Part shown: piece by piece, positions 1-5,374 of the stretch | How the letters are laid out: each line of letters begins with the position of its first letter | Numbering within the stretch: the first letter of the stretch is position 1 | Source: an uncultured Bacilli bacterium | GTDB taxonomy: Bacteria; Bacillota_I; Bacilli_A; RF39; UBA660 | DNA length: 9,223 bases | Direction: 5' to 3' | Assembly: GCA_948874605.1 (NCBI GenBank) | Contig: CAQRXS010000052.1 | Span: 1 to 9,223, forward strand | Notes under the pieces: generated by a model | Seen by the model: the letters and a program-made list of their open reading frames with translations, nothing else | What the model was told of the DNA's origin: nothing | Database searches by the model: none | Position numbers and translations under genes: made by a program

Positions 1-581
1 CTTCGATTCAAACTATTGAAGATTTACTAAAAACAGATATTAATTATTATGTAAAAATTAATTTTACTTCTTTGGTACAAATTATTGATGCGATTGGCGG
101 GGTTGATGTGGATAATCCTTTTGAATTTACAGCTGATTATGTGGAAGATACTGGTGCTGTTTATTATGTCTATAAGAAAGGTGTGAATCACTTAGATGGG
201 CGTCAAGCTCTTGCATATGTTAGGGAACGTTATGGGTTACGTGAAGGAGATGTTGCACGTGCTCGTCATCAGCAACAAGTTATTAAAGGGATGATTGATA
301 AGCTTATGAGTCCAGTAATACTTACTTCTTATACAAAAATATTAGGAAGTATTGAGGGGAATTTTGCCACGAATATGTCTTTATCTAATTTAACGGGATT
401 TATTCAAAAACAACTTGATGAGAATCCTTCCTGGACAATTGATAATATGGTTCTTTCTGGTATTGATTCTTCTGAGCTTACTGCTTCGATGCCAGAGTTA
501 TATTCAGCTGTTATGTTGCCAGATGAAGAAAGTGTGAATAGTGCTATTTCTAAAATAAAATCTTTAAAAGAAGAACGTTAA
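1..581 (+). CDS. LCP (LytR-CpsA-Psr) family wall-polymer ligase, 5'-truncated
   Basis: The open frame enters from the window edge (first full codon at base 3), so the N-terminal membrane anchor and the first part of the catalytic domain are missing. A TTG at 72 is only an internal leucine codon. The visible part reads NYYVKINFTSLVQIIDAIGG, then DNPFEF and LDGRQALAYVRERY, then GDVARARHQQQVIKGMIDKL; this is the second half of an LCP domain. LCP enzymes act outside the membrane and move undecaprenyl-pyrophosphate-linked polymers (teichoic acid, capsule or other glycans) onto peptidoglycan. The arginines of the RERY and ARAR segments match the conserved phosphate-binding arginines, but the position that is often a last Arg before QQ is His here. 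The C-terminus, with W-x-I-x-x-M and MLPDEESV, also fits the family and ends normally at TAA. The family call is secure; the polymer cannot be told. It fits the glycosyltransferases and amidase further along. Confidence 0.93.
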   Translation, partial: SIQTIEDLLKTDINYYVKINFTSLVQIIDAIGGVDVDNPFEFTADYVEDTGAVYYVYKKGVNHLDGRQALAYVRERYGLREGDVARARHQQQVIKGMIDKLMSPVILTSYTKILGSIEGNFATNMSLSNLTGFIQKQLDENPSWTIDNMVLSGIDSSELTASMPELYSAVMLPDEESVNSAISKIKSLKEER

Positions 582-600
582 AAAAATATTAGTTCTTTTG
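569..600 (+). terminator. Possible weak terminator hairpin after LCP gene
   Basis: AGAAGAAC (569-576), inside the last codons, can pair with GTTCTTTT (592-599), including one G-U pair, across a 15-nt A-rich loop. Only a short T run is present and it is part of the 3' arm. This is weaker than the other terminators in the window and may be leaky or non-functional. Confidence 0.3.
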
Positions 601-761
601 TCGAATCTATTTAAAATCTTATAAAAATTTATTATATTGGAATAGGCAGTAGAGAGTGCTAATAAATATATATTTTTAAGAAAAAGTTTTACTTTAAGGT
701 GCAAGATTGTAGTAGCTAACTCATGTATTCTTAGAGATTTTAATATCTTAAAAGTACAATA

Positions 762-779
762 AAAGTATGCGCATACTTT
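762..779. promoter_or_regulatory. Perfect 18-bp palindrome upstream of sigma factor gene
   Basis: AAAGTATGC at 762-770 is followed directly by its exact reverse complement GCATACTTT at 771-779. It ends about 8 nt before the ribosome-binding site of the sigma factor gene, so it lies in the 5' untranslated region or next to the promoter. It could be an operator for a dimeric regulator, or an RNA hairpin (7-bp stem, GCGC loop) controlling translation. No T tract follows, so it is not a terminator. Weak promoter-like hexamers lie further upstream (TTGTCG 598-603 with TATAAA 620-625, spacer 16; TTGGAA 637-642 with TAATAA 660-665, spacer 17). None is convincing enough to call. Confidence 0.5.
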
Positions 780-800
780 CTTTAAAAGTGGGTGTTGCAA

Positions 801-1451
801 GTGAATGTAGAAGAACTGATTGAGGATACTGTTCCTTTAATCAAAGATATTGCTTCAAACTTCTACAATGTTCCTTTTGAAGATTTGTTACAAGCCGGAA
901 AGCTAGGGGTATTAAAAGCATTGAAAAAATATCGTTTTGATGGTTCTGTAAAATTCTCAACGTATGCTTATAATTATATTTTTGGAGAAATGTTTGATTT
1001 TGTAATGAAAAATCGAAAGGTAAAAGTGAGTAAAGATTATTTAAGATTAGCAAAAAAAATAGAACTCTCTAAAAATGCCTTAACGTTAAATCTTGGAAGA
1101 GTTCCAACGTACGAGGAGCTTGGACAGTTTTTAGGGTTAACTCCTTTTGAGGTTATGGAAGGAATCAATGTCAATAATGAAATGGTAAGTTTTGATGCGG
1201 AATCTGAGAACGCTCGTGATTTATATGAAACAATACCAATTGTAGAACGAGTATCTTTGGATGATAAAATTACACTTCAGAGTGGACTTGATATGCTTTC
1301 AGAACCAGATAAAAAAATACTAGAGTATCGTTATTTTGAAGATTTGACTCAATCTGAAACGGCCAAAAAGATGGGAATGACGCAAGTGATGATATCACGG
1401 TATGAAACTAGAAGTTTGAAGCAATTAAGAAAATATTACGAAGTATCTTAG
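801..1451 (+). CDS. Alternative sigma-70 family factor, SigF/SigG/SigB-like
   Basis: This protein of about 216 residues directs RNA polymerase to a subset of promoters. From the GTG at 801, region 2 covers about residues 6-80 (FEDLLQAGKLGVLKALKKY, then FSTYAYNYIFGEM and KVKVSKD), region 3 about 85-140 (LGRVPTYEELGQFLGL), and region 4 about 160-212 with the helix-turn-helix TQSETAKKMGMTQVMISRYE. The spacing and motifs resemble Bacillus SigF, SigG and SigB, and there is no region 1.1. In-frame starts also exist at GTG 792 and TTG 795. GTG 801 is preferred because AAGTGGGTG, a fair match to the Shine-Dalgarno site, lies about 6 nt before it and would overlap the other two. No anti-sigma or anti-anti-sigma gene is adjacent, unlike spoIIA or sigB operons. 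The gene appears monocistronic, with its own terminator and an upstream palindrome. Which regulon it serves is unknown. Confidence 0.9.
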   Translation: MNVEELIEDTVPLIKDIASNFYNVPFEDLLQAGKLGVLKALKKYRFDGSVKFSTYAYNYIFGEMFDFVMKNRKVKVSKDYLRLAKKIELSKNALTLNLGRVPTYEELGQFLGLTPFEVMEGINVNNEMVSFDAESENARDLYETIPIVERVSLDDKITLQSGLDMLSEPDKKILEYRYFEDLTQSETAKKMGMTQVMISRYETRSLKQLRKYYEVS

Positions 1452-1476
1452 AAACCACCAATAGGTTTCTTTTTTT
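1450..1476 (+). terminator. Intrinsic terminator of the sigma factor gene
   Basis: AGAAACC (1450-1456) pairs with GGTTTCT (1464-1470) around a 7-nt loop, followed by a T run to 1476. The 5' arm starts within the TAG stop codon (1449-1451). Confidence 0.9.
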
Positions 1477-1515
1477 GTTATTGAAACAATTTGTAATAAA
1501 AAATTATATAAAGTG

Positions 1516-1524
1516 TGATATAAT
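1516..1524 (+). promoter_or_regulatory. Extended -10 promoter of tRNA-Arg
   Basis: TGATATAAT holds a perfect TATAAT (1519-1524) preceded by the TG of an extended -10 element. No good -35 box lies 16-18 nt upstream; TTGTAA at 1491-1496 is too far, with a 22-nt spacer. Transcription would begin near 1531, about 35 nt before the mature tRNA. Confidence 0.65.
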
Positions 1525-1564
1525 TTTAATGACGAATTTTTTTTGTTATTGAGAGTGTAGATAT

Positions 1565-1641
1565 GTCCTTGTAACTCAGTAGGATAGAGTATTCGCCTCC
1601 TAAGCGAAAAGCCGGCAGTTCGAATCTGCCCAAGGACGCCA
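1565..1641 (+). tRNA. tRNA-Arg (anticodon CCT)
   Basis: A complete cloverleaf can be drawn. The acceptor stem is GTCCTTG (1565-1571) with CAAGGAC (1631-1637). The D stem is ACTC with GAGT. The anticodon stem is TTCGC (1592-1596) with GCGAA (1604-1608) around the loop CTCCTAA, giving anticodon CCT at 1599-1601. The T stem is GGCAG (1614-1618) with CTGCC (1626-1630) around TTCGAAT. The discriminator base is G (1638), and CCA (1639-1641) is encoded. It decodes the AGG arginine codon. tRNA-Arg(CCT) genes are known integration sites for mobile elements, and a gene fossil lies directly downstream. Confidence 0.97.
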
Positions 1642-1653
1642 TAGTGATACTAT

Positions 1654-1672
1654 CTTAAACGTTTTGTTTAAG
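1654..1672 (+). repeat. Hairpin just after tRNA-Arg, flanked by GATACTAT repeats
   Basis: CTTAAAC (1654-1660) pairs with GTTTAAG (1666-1672) around GTTTT. The 8-bp direct repeat GATACTAT flanks it at 1646-1653 and 1680-1687. There is no T tract after the stem, so it is at best a weak terminator or processing signal for the tRNA transcript. The direct repeats may be chance in AT-rich DNA. Confidence 0.35.
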
Positions 1673-1682
1673 TGTAATAGAT

Positions 1683-1831
1683 ACTATATTAATTATAGCT
1701 CATAGATTATCTACTGTGATAAATTGCTTGTAGAAGATGGGAAGATAAGTGTTGTAGGAACTCATAAAGAATTATTGACTCATAATAAAATGTATAAAAA
1801 ACTGTATGAAAATGAAATTTTAGATTCATAG
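1683..1831 (+). pseudogene. C-terminal remnant of an exporter-type ABC transporter ATPase
   Basis: Two frames together spell the end of an ABC exporter (fused membrane/ATPase type). Bases 1683-1718 read TILIIAHRLSTV, which contains the H-loop region of these proteins. From 1718, in a different frame, the reading is DKLLVEDGKISVVGTHKELL and then THNKMYKKLYENEILDS, ending at TAG (1829-1831). Family members normally have a few residues such as KNA between STV and DK. Here that joint is missing and the frame is broken, which fits a small deletion of about 10 bp. Nothing upstream supplies Walker A, the signature motif or a membrane domain; the tRNA begins only about 40 nt before. This is a gene fossil left by rearrangement next to the tRNA, not a functional gene. 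The identification rests on visible motifs only. Confidence 0.85.
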
Positions 1832-1861
1832 TGATTAAACTAATTTAAGGAAGTGTTTCTT

Positions 1862-2533
1862 TTGAAAAATATAAGTATACGAGATTTTGAAACAGACCGA
1901 TTATTTATAAGAAAACCTACAATGCACGAGCAATTTGCATTATGGAATATTCTTTGTGATGAGAGTGTAAATAGATATTATTTTCCAACACCGAATAGAA
2001 TTTTTAATAAAAATAATTTGTCTAAAGATAGTATAAAAGATTTAAAAAGGACTAGAAAAATTTTTATGGATCAGTTAAATGATTGGGAAAAACAAAAACC
2101 TTTTTACGAAAGTAAATTTGAAGCAATTCATAACGAAGATAATAGTCAAAAGTTTACTTGGAGTATTTTTTTGAAAAATGGAGAACCTATAGGTCAAATT
2201 ATGGTTCAACCTCATGAAGAATATTTTGATAAACCTGAAATAAGAGATATTGGATGGTTTATAAATCCTAAATATCAAGGTAATGGCTATGCAACAGAAG
2301 CCGCTTTGAAAGTATTAGAGTTTATGTTTTTAGAGGTGGAGATTGAACAAATAATTACTTCAGCTGCAGTTATAAATGTTGGTTCATGGAAAATAATGGA
2401 AAAATTAGGTTTTGAAAGAACTGGAGAAGTACCGTCAACTTATTTTGATGAAGAAGACAATATTTTAACATGTTATTGTTATACAGGAACGAAAGAATTA
2501 TTTTTGAATAGAGATTTCAAATTGAAACTTTGA
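1862..2533 (+). CDS. GNAT family N-acetyltransferase, RimJ/RimL-like
   Basis: The protein of about 223 residues transfers an acetyl group from acetyl-CoA to an amine. Substrates of relatives include ribosomal protein N-termini, antibiotics and metabolites; the substrate here cannot be told. The N-terminal strand reads ETDRLFIRKPTMHE, typical of the RimJ/RimL branch. The acetyl-CoA-binding motif A is NPKYQGNGYATEA, and the C-terminal motif is NVGSWKIMEKLGFERTGE. It is somewhat longer than the usual 170-190 residues because of a charged insertion after the first helices (about residues 45-95). The start is taken as TTG 1862, 8 nt after AAGGAAG (1847-1853). The in-frame GTG at 1853 overlaps that site. 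The stop is TGA, which shows the standard code. It lies between the ABC fossil and the UDG-like gene with no visible terminator after it, so the two genes may be co-transcribed. Confidence 0.88.
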   Translation: MKNISIRDFETDRLFIRKPTMHEQFALWNILCDESVNRYYFPTPNRIFNKNNLSKDSIKDLKRTRKIFMDQLNDWEKQKPFYESKFEAIHNEDNSQKFTWSIFLKNGEPIGQIMVQPHEEYFDKPEIRDIGWFINPKYQGNGYATEAALKVLEFMFLEVEIEQIITSAAVINVGSWKIMEKLGFERTGEVPSTYFDEEDNILTCYCYTGTKELFLNRDFKLKL

Positions 2534-2607
2534 AGTGAAAAAAGTTAGAAGAAAATATTAAAAAGATAGAACAATGCTTTGAATGAATGGAAAGGTTGTA
2601 ATGAGGC

Positions 2608-3195
2608 ATGTCACGAGATTTCGAAATATTACTAAATGATTTAAAAAAGTGTGAATTGTGTAAAGAAAAATTTGGCTTTCAACCGCATCCTGTGCTTCTT
2701 GGGAACGAAACCTCTAAAATTGTTCAAATTAGTCAAGCTCCCTCAGCTACAGTACATATTACTTTAAAACCATTTACTGATCAATCCGGAAAGAAACTAA
2801 AATATGAATGGTATAGAATAGATGATGAGTTTTTTTATAATCCAAATAATTTTTATATTGCTTCTCTTGCACACTGCTACCCAGGAAAAGATAGTAGGGG
2901 TAATGATCGAACACCTCCAAAAATTTGTTATGAAACATGGATAAAAAAAGAATTAGAGTTTATTGATAATCAGTTATATATTTTAATTGGAGCGAAGGCA
3001 GCTAACGTATTTTTTCCAAAAGAAGACTTCAATGAATTAGTTTTTAAAGATAATTATATAAATGGAAAATTAACTTTGGTTTTACCTCATCCATCGCCTC
3101 TTAATATTAAGTGGTTTAAAGATCATCCGGATTTTATGGAGAAACGAATTTTTGATATTCGAAAAATTATAAAAGCTGTCTTGGAGGACAAATAG
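2608..3195 (+). CDS. Uracil-DNA glycosylase superfamily protein, probable 4Fe-4S type
   Basis: This 195-residue protein resembles family 4/5 uracil-DNA glycosylases, which excise uracil or other damaged bases from DNA. Four cysteines sit where the Fe-S cluster ligands of those families lie: C15-x2-C18 near the N-terminus, then C90 and C107 sixteen residues apart. Motif 1 is QISQAPSA (40-47), continuing to KPFTDQSGKKL (54-64). That is closer to the family 5 pattern GLAPA...F.GD.SG than to GEAPG of family 4. YILIGAKAA (124-132) is the core strand and helix, and HPSPLN (161-166) is the second active-site loop. The first possible in-frame start is ATG 2608; its SD is ambiguous (AAAGG 12 nt away, GAGG only 1 nt away), so translation may be modest. 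The terminator stem overlaps the gene end. Activity on uracil is not proved by sequence. Confidence 0.85.
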   Translation: MSRDFEILLNDLKKCELCKEKFGFQPHPVLLGNETSKIVQISQAPSATVHITLKPFTDQSGKKLKYEWYRIDDEFFYNPNNFYIASLAHCYPGKDSRGNDRTPPKICYETWIKKELEFIDNQLYILIGAKAANVFFPKEDFNELVFKDNYINGKLTLVLPHPSPLNIKWFKDHPDFMEKRIFDIRKIIKAVLEDK

Positions 3196-3220
3196 TAAGT
3201 ATACTGTTTTGTCCTTTTTT
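3185..3220 (+). terminator. Intrinsic terminator of the UDG-like gene
   Basis: AGGACAAA (3185-3192) pairs with TTTGTCCT (3208-3215), followed by a T run to 3220. The 5' arm is coding sequence (last codons) and the TAG stop (3193-3195) lies in the loop, which itself contains the self-complementary AGTATACT. Confidence 0.88.
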
Positions 3221-3246
3221 AATTCTTAAATTCAAATTTACATAAT

Positions 3247-3275
3247 TTGACATTTTTGCGTGCAAGTGGTATTAT
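3247..3275 (+). promoter_or_regulatory. Strong sigma-A-type promoter for GT2 gene
   Basis: TTGACA (3247-3252) and TATTAT (3270-3275) are separated by exactly 17 bp. Transcription would start near 3282. The RBS GGGGG (3291-3295) sits in an A6-G5-T6 run, 6 nt before the ATG at 3302. Confidence 0.88.
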
Positions 3276-3301
3276 TTGATAAGTAAAAAAGGGGGTTTTT
3301 T

Positions 3302-4339
3302 ATGACAAAAGTAAGTGTGATTATACCAGTGCATAATACTGAAAAATATTTGAAAGATTGTTTGAACTCTGTTTTAAATCAAACGATGACAGATATTGAA
3401 GTCATTGCAATAAATGATCATAGTACAGATGCTAGTATGGCTATTTTGAAATTTTATCAAAAATTATATCCAACAAAATTAAAAGTAATTGATATGAAAG
3501 AAAAATATGGTGTTTCTAGTGCTCGTAATGAAGGGCTTAAAATTGCTCAAGGCGAGTTTATTGGCTTTGTTGATTCTGATGATTTTATTTCTTTAAATAT
3601 GTTTCAAGATTTTTATGCTTTGGCGAGAGATTACAATACTTCTTTAGTTATTGGTCATAATCAAAGAGTAGAACATAATGCTCATTTTGAAGAAAATTCT
3701 TGTAGTTTTTTTGATAGAAAAGCACCAAAAGTTTTAGATTTAACTCGCAATGAAAAGCATATAAATTCCTTATTTTGTTCTTGTTGGGATAAGTTGTTTT
3801 CTCACGAGTTATTATTGGGTGAGGAATTTTTAGAAAATAGAATCTTTGAAGATGTTGGTTTTACATTTCCGATTTCTCTAAAAGCAAAGCATGCTGTAGA
3901 AGTACAAGAAAGGGATTATTTTTATCGTAAAAATGAGTTGGGTATTTCCTCTAGTAGTGAAAAAATAAATGCAAGTATTTTTGATATATTTTATATTGCT
4001 TTAGATGCAAGGCAAAGAGCTCGAAAATATGGATTTTCAAAGACTCAAATGGATGGTTTAGATAATTTACTTAAAAAGGCTATTCTTTGTCGACTTCAAT
4101 TTATAGCAAGATGGGATATTGAGGAAAAACATAAACAATTTATATTAGAAAAAGCTTTATCGGCTTGTAATTATTATTTCCCCAATATTAAGCAAATTAT
4201 AGCCAATGATCATGATGTAGCCCAGAATGCTATTATGAATTTAAGAAATTACGGTTATGAGGATTTAAATAATCCTCGAAGTGCATTACAACAAGCAAAA
4301 CGAGCTGAAAGAATGGCTCGTACCTTTGTAAGAAAGTAG
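3302..4339 (+). CDS. Family 2 (GT-A fold) glycosyltransferase
   Basis: The 345-residue enzyme transfers a sugar from a nucleotide donor to an acceptor, most likely in envelope glycan synthesis at the inner face of the membrane. The GT-A domain begins VSVIIPVHNTEKYLKDCLNS. The donor-binding NDHSTD is at 38-43, SSARNEGL at 72-79, the metal-binding D-S-D at 91-93 (FVDSDDF), and the ED motif at E183-D184 (FEDVGF). The last 130 or so residues are helical, basic and rich in Q/R/K, with no clear membrane segment. Such tails occur in many capsular and teichoic-type GT2 enzymes. The gene stands alone between its own promoter and terminator. The donor and acceptor sugars cannot be deduced. The usual NDGSTD is NDHSTD here, a minor change. 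Confidence 0.93.
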   Translation: MTKVSVIIPVHNTEKYLKDCLNSVLNQTMTDIEVIAINDHSTDASMAILKFYQKLYPTKLKVIDMKEKYGVSSARNEGLKIAQGEFIGFVDSDDFISLNMFQDFYALARDYNTSLVIGHNQRVEHNAHFEENSCSFFDRKAPKVLDLTRNEKHINSLFCSCWDKLFSHELLLGEEFLENRIFEDVGFTFPISLKAKHAVEVQERDYFYRKNELGISSSSEKINASIFDIFYIALDARQRARKYGFSKTQMDGLDNLLKKAILCRLQFIARWDIEEKHKQFILEKALSACNYYFPNIKQIIANDHDVAQNAIMNLRNYGYEDLNNPRSALQQAKRAERMARTFVRK

Positions 4340-4357
4340 AGTTTACTTTCTTTTTTT
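4331..4357 (+). terminator. Intrinsic terminator of GT2 gene
   Basis: AGAAAGTA (4331-4338) pairs with TACTTTCT (4344-4351) around a 5-nt loop, followed by a T run to 4357. The TAG stop codon (4337-4339) is partly inside the 5' arm. Confidence 0.9.
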
Positions 4358-4388
4358 GTAAGAGTATAATAAATATATTAGAATGTAC

Positions 4389-4419
4389 TTGACTTTCCCC
4401 TTGGGGGAAGCATTAATAT
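4389..4419 (+). promoter_or_regulatory. MerR-family-type promoter/operator of the ABC exporter operon
   Basis: The -35 box is TTGACT (4389-4394) and the -10 box TAATAT (4414-4419), separated by 19 bp instead of 17. The spacer carries a GC-rich dyad, CTTTCCCC-TT-GGGGGAAG (4393-4410, one mismatch pair), which stands out in this AT-rich DNA. An over-long spacer filled by such a dyad is the hallmark of promoters activated by MerR-family regulators (BmrR/TipA/Mta type), which twist the DNA to realign the boxes when bound to a drug or metal. Efflux transporters are common targets. No merR gene is present in the window. Reading TTAATA (4413-4418) as the -10 box would give an 18-bp spacer. Confidence 0.82.
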
Positions 4420-4439
4420 GTATTTGTTGAGGTGATTCT

Positions 4440-4481
4440 ATGAAAATATACATAGTAATACGAGGAGGAATTATATGTTAA
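4440..4481 (+). CDS. 13-codon leader ORF overlapping the ABC ATPase start
   Basis: ATG at 4440 follows a strong Shine-Dalgarno site, GAGGTGAT (4429-4436), and encodes MKIYIVIRGGIIC before TAA at 4479-4481. Codons CGA GGA GGA hold the Shine-Dalgarno site of the ABC ATPase. The stop overlaps that gene's start region (ATG 4475), so ribosomes finishing the mini-ORF would lie on the next start: a translational-coupling arrangement. It could be a true leader peptide. It could also be the first codons of a deleted regulator gene, since MKIYIV resembles the N-terminus of MerR-family proteins. The initiation signals are visible; function is inferred. Confidence 0.5.
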   Translation: MKIYIVIRGGIIC

Positions 4482-5374
4482 AAGTAAGTAATGTTACAAA
4501 ATATTATGATCAACACAAAGCAGTAGATAATTTATCTTTTGAAGTTGGGAATGGAGAAATTTTTGGTCTTTTAGGAGTAAATGGAGCTGGTAAGACAACA
4601 ACATTTCGAATGATTATAGGACTTTTAGAACCCACAGAAGGAACTATTACATTAGATGGTAAAAAAATTAACTATGATATTACCGATGAAATAGGTTTTT
4701 TAACAGAAGAGCGCAGTCTACTTACAAAACTTACTGTTGAAGAGCAAATTATTTATTACGGAAAATTAAAAGGTATGAATGAGAAAGCCATTTTAGAGGA
4801 ACTTGATATTTGGTTAAAACGGTTTCATATTGAAGAGTATAAAAAACGTAAAATTAAAGAATTGTCGAAAGGAAATCAACAAAAAGTTCAGTTTATTTCT
4901 GCAGTGATTAATAAACCTAAATTATTAATTTTAGACGAGCCATTTAGTGGCTTGGATCCAATTAATGTAGAAATGTTTATGGATGCAATTAAAGATTTTA
5001 AACGAGGAGGAAGTAGTATTATTTTCTCGTCTCATAGAATGGAACATGTAGAGTTATTTTGTGAGAAATTAGTTATTCTTGTGAAAGGAAAAAGTGTACT
5101 GTCTGGCGATTTAAAATCTATCAAAAAAGATTATCGTAAGAAAAACATTCGTGTTCAAGGAGACTTTGATTGTGATGCGGTTTTAAAGATTCCTGGTGTT
5201 GTATCTTTGGAAAAAGAAACAAATTATTCTTTAATTAAAATTGAAAATGAAACAGTAACTCAGTCTGTATTTGAAATTATTAAGAACGGTAATAATATCA
5301 CAGAGTTTCGTGTTGAAGACCCAACACTGAATGAAATATTTTTAAGTAAGGTTGGTGAATCCTATGAAGGATAA
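4475..5374 (+). CDS. ABC-2 type exporter ATP-binding protein, NatA/YhaQ-like
   Basis: This 299-residue ATPase powers the membrane partner encoded directly after it. Walker A is G-V-N-G-A-G-K-T (34-41). The Q-loop region reads FLTEER (75-80), with Glu in place of Gln, as I recall for YhaQ-like proteins. The signature motif is LSKGNQQK (130-137), Walker B with the catalytic Glu is LLILDEPFSGLDP (150-162), and the H-loop His is H187 (FSSHRMEH). The last 90 residues form the extra C-terminal domain (DUF4162-like) usual in NatA/YhaQ-type ATPases. Such pairs export sodium, drugs or peptides; the substrate here is unknown. The start ATG 4475 has an excellent GAGGAGGA site (4462-4469) and overlaps the end of a 13-codon leader ORF. 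The MerR-type promoter upstream suggests induction by a toxic compound. All ATPase motifs are intact. Confidence 0.93.
   Translation: MLKVSNVTKYYDQHKAVDNLSFEVGNGEIFGLLGVNGAGKTTTFRMIIGLLEPTEGTITLDGKKINYDITDEIGFLTEERSLLTKLTVEEQIIYYGKLKGMNEKAILEELDIWLKRFHIEEYKKRKIKELSKGNQQKVQFISAVINKPKLLILDEPFSGLDPINVEMFMDAIKDFKRGGSSIIFSSHRMEHVELFCEKLVILVKGKSVLSGDLKSIKKDYRKKNIRVQGDFDCDAVLKIPGVVSLEKETNYSLIKIENETVTQSVFEIIKNGNNITEFRVEDPTLNEIFLSKVGESYEG

Noticed and set aside
72..74. TTG as the true start of the LCP protein
   Set aside because: The frame is open to the window edge and codons before it spell conserved LCP sequence (NYYVKINFTSL), so it is internal.
564..800. Antisense open frame of 78 codons over the LCP-sigma intergenic region
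   Set aside because: No ribosome-binding site, low-complexity F/L/K/Y composition and no recognisable motif; it is chance in AT-rich DNA. The same applies to the other reverse-strand frames, which lie inside real genes.
2534..2607. Short frames between the GNAT and UDG-like genes (for example KKLEENIKKIEQCFE, and NEWKGCNEACHEISKYY)
   Set aside because: Both are under 25 codons, lack starts with ribosome-binding sites, and AT/AAA-rich DNA easily gives such lysine-rich frames.
3285..3301. A6-G5-T6 run before the GT2 start as a hairpin or slippage-control site
   Set aside because: The G run works as the Shine-Dalgarno site at normal spacing, and an A6/T6 stem over five G is too weak to claim. 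Phase variation would need a repeat within the promoter spacer or coding frame, which it is not.
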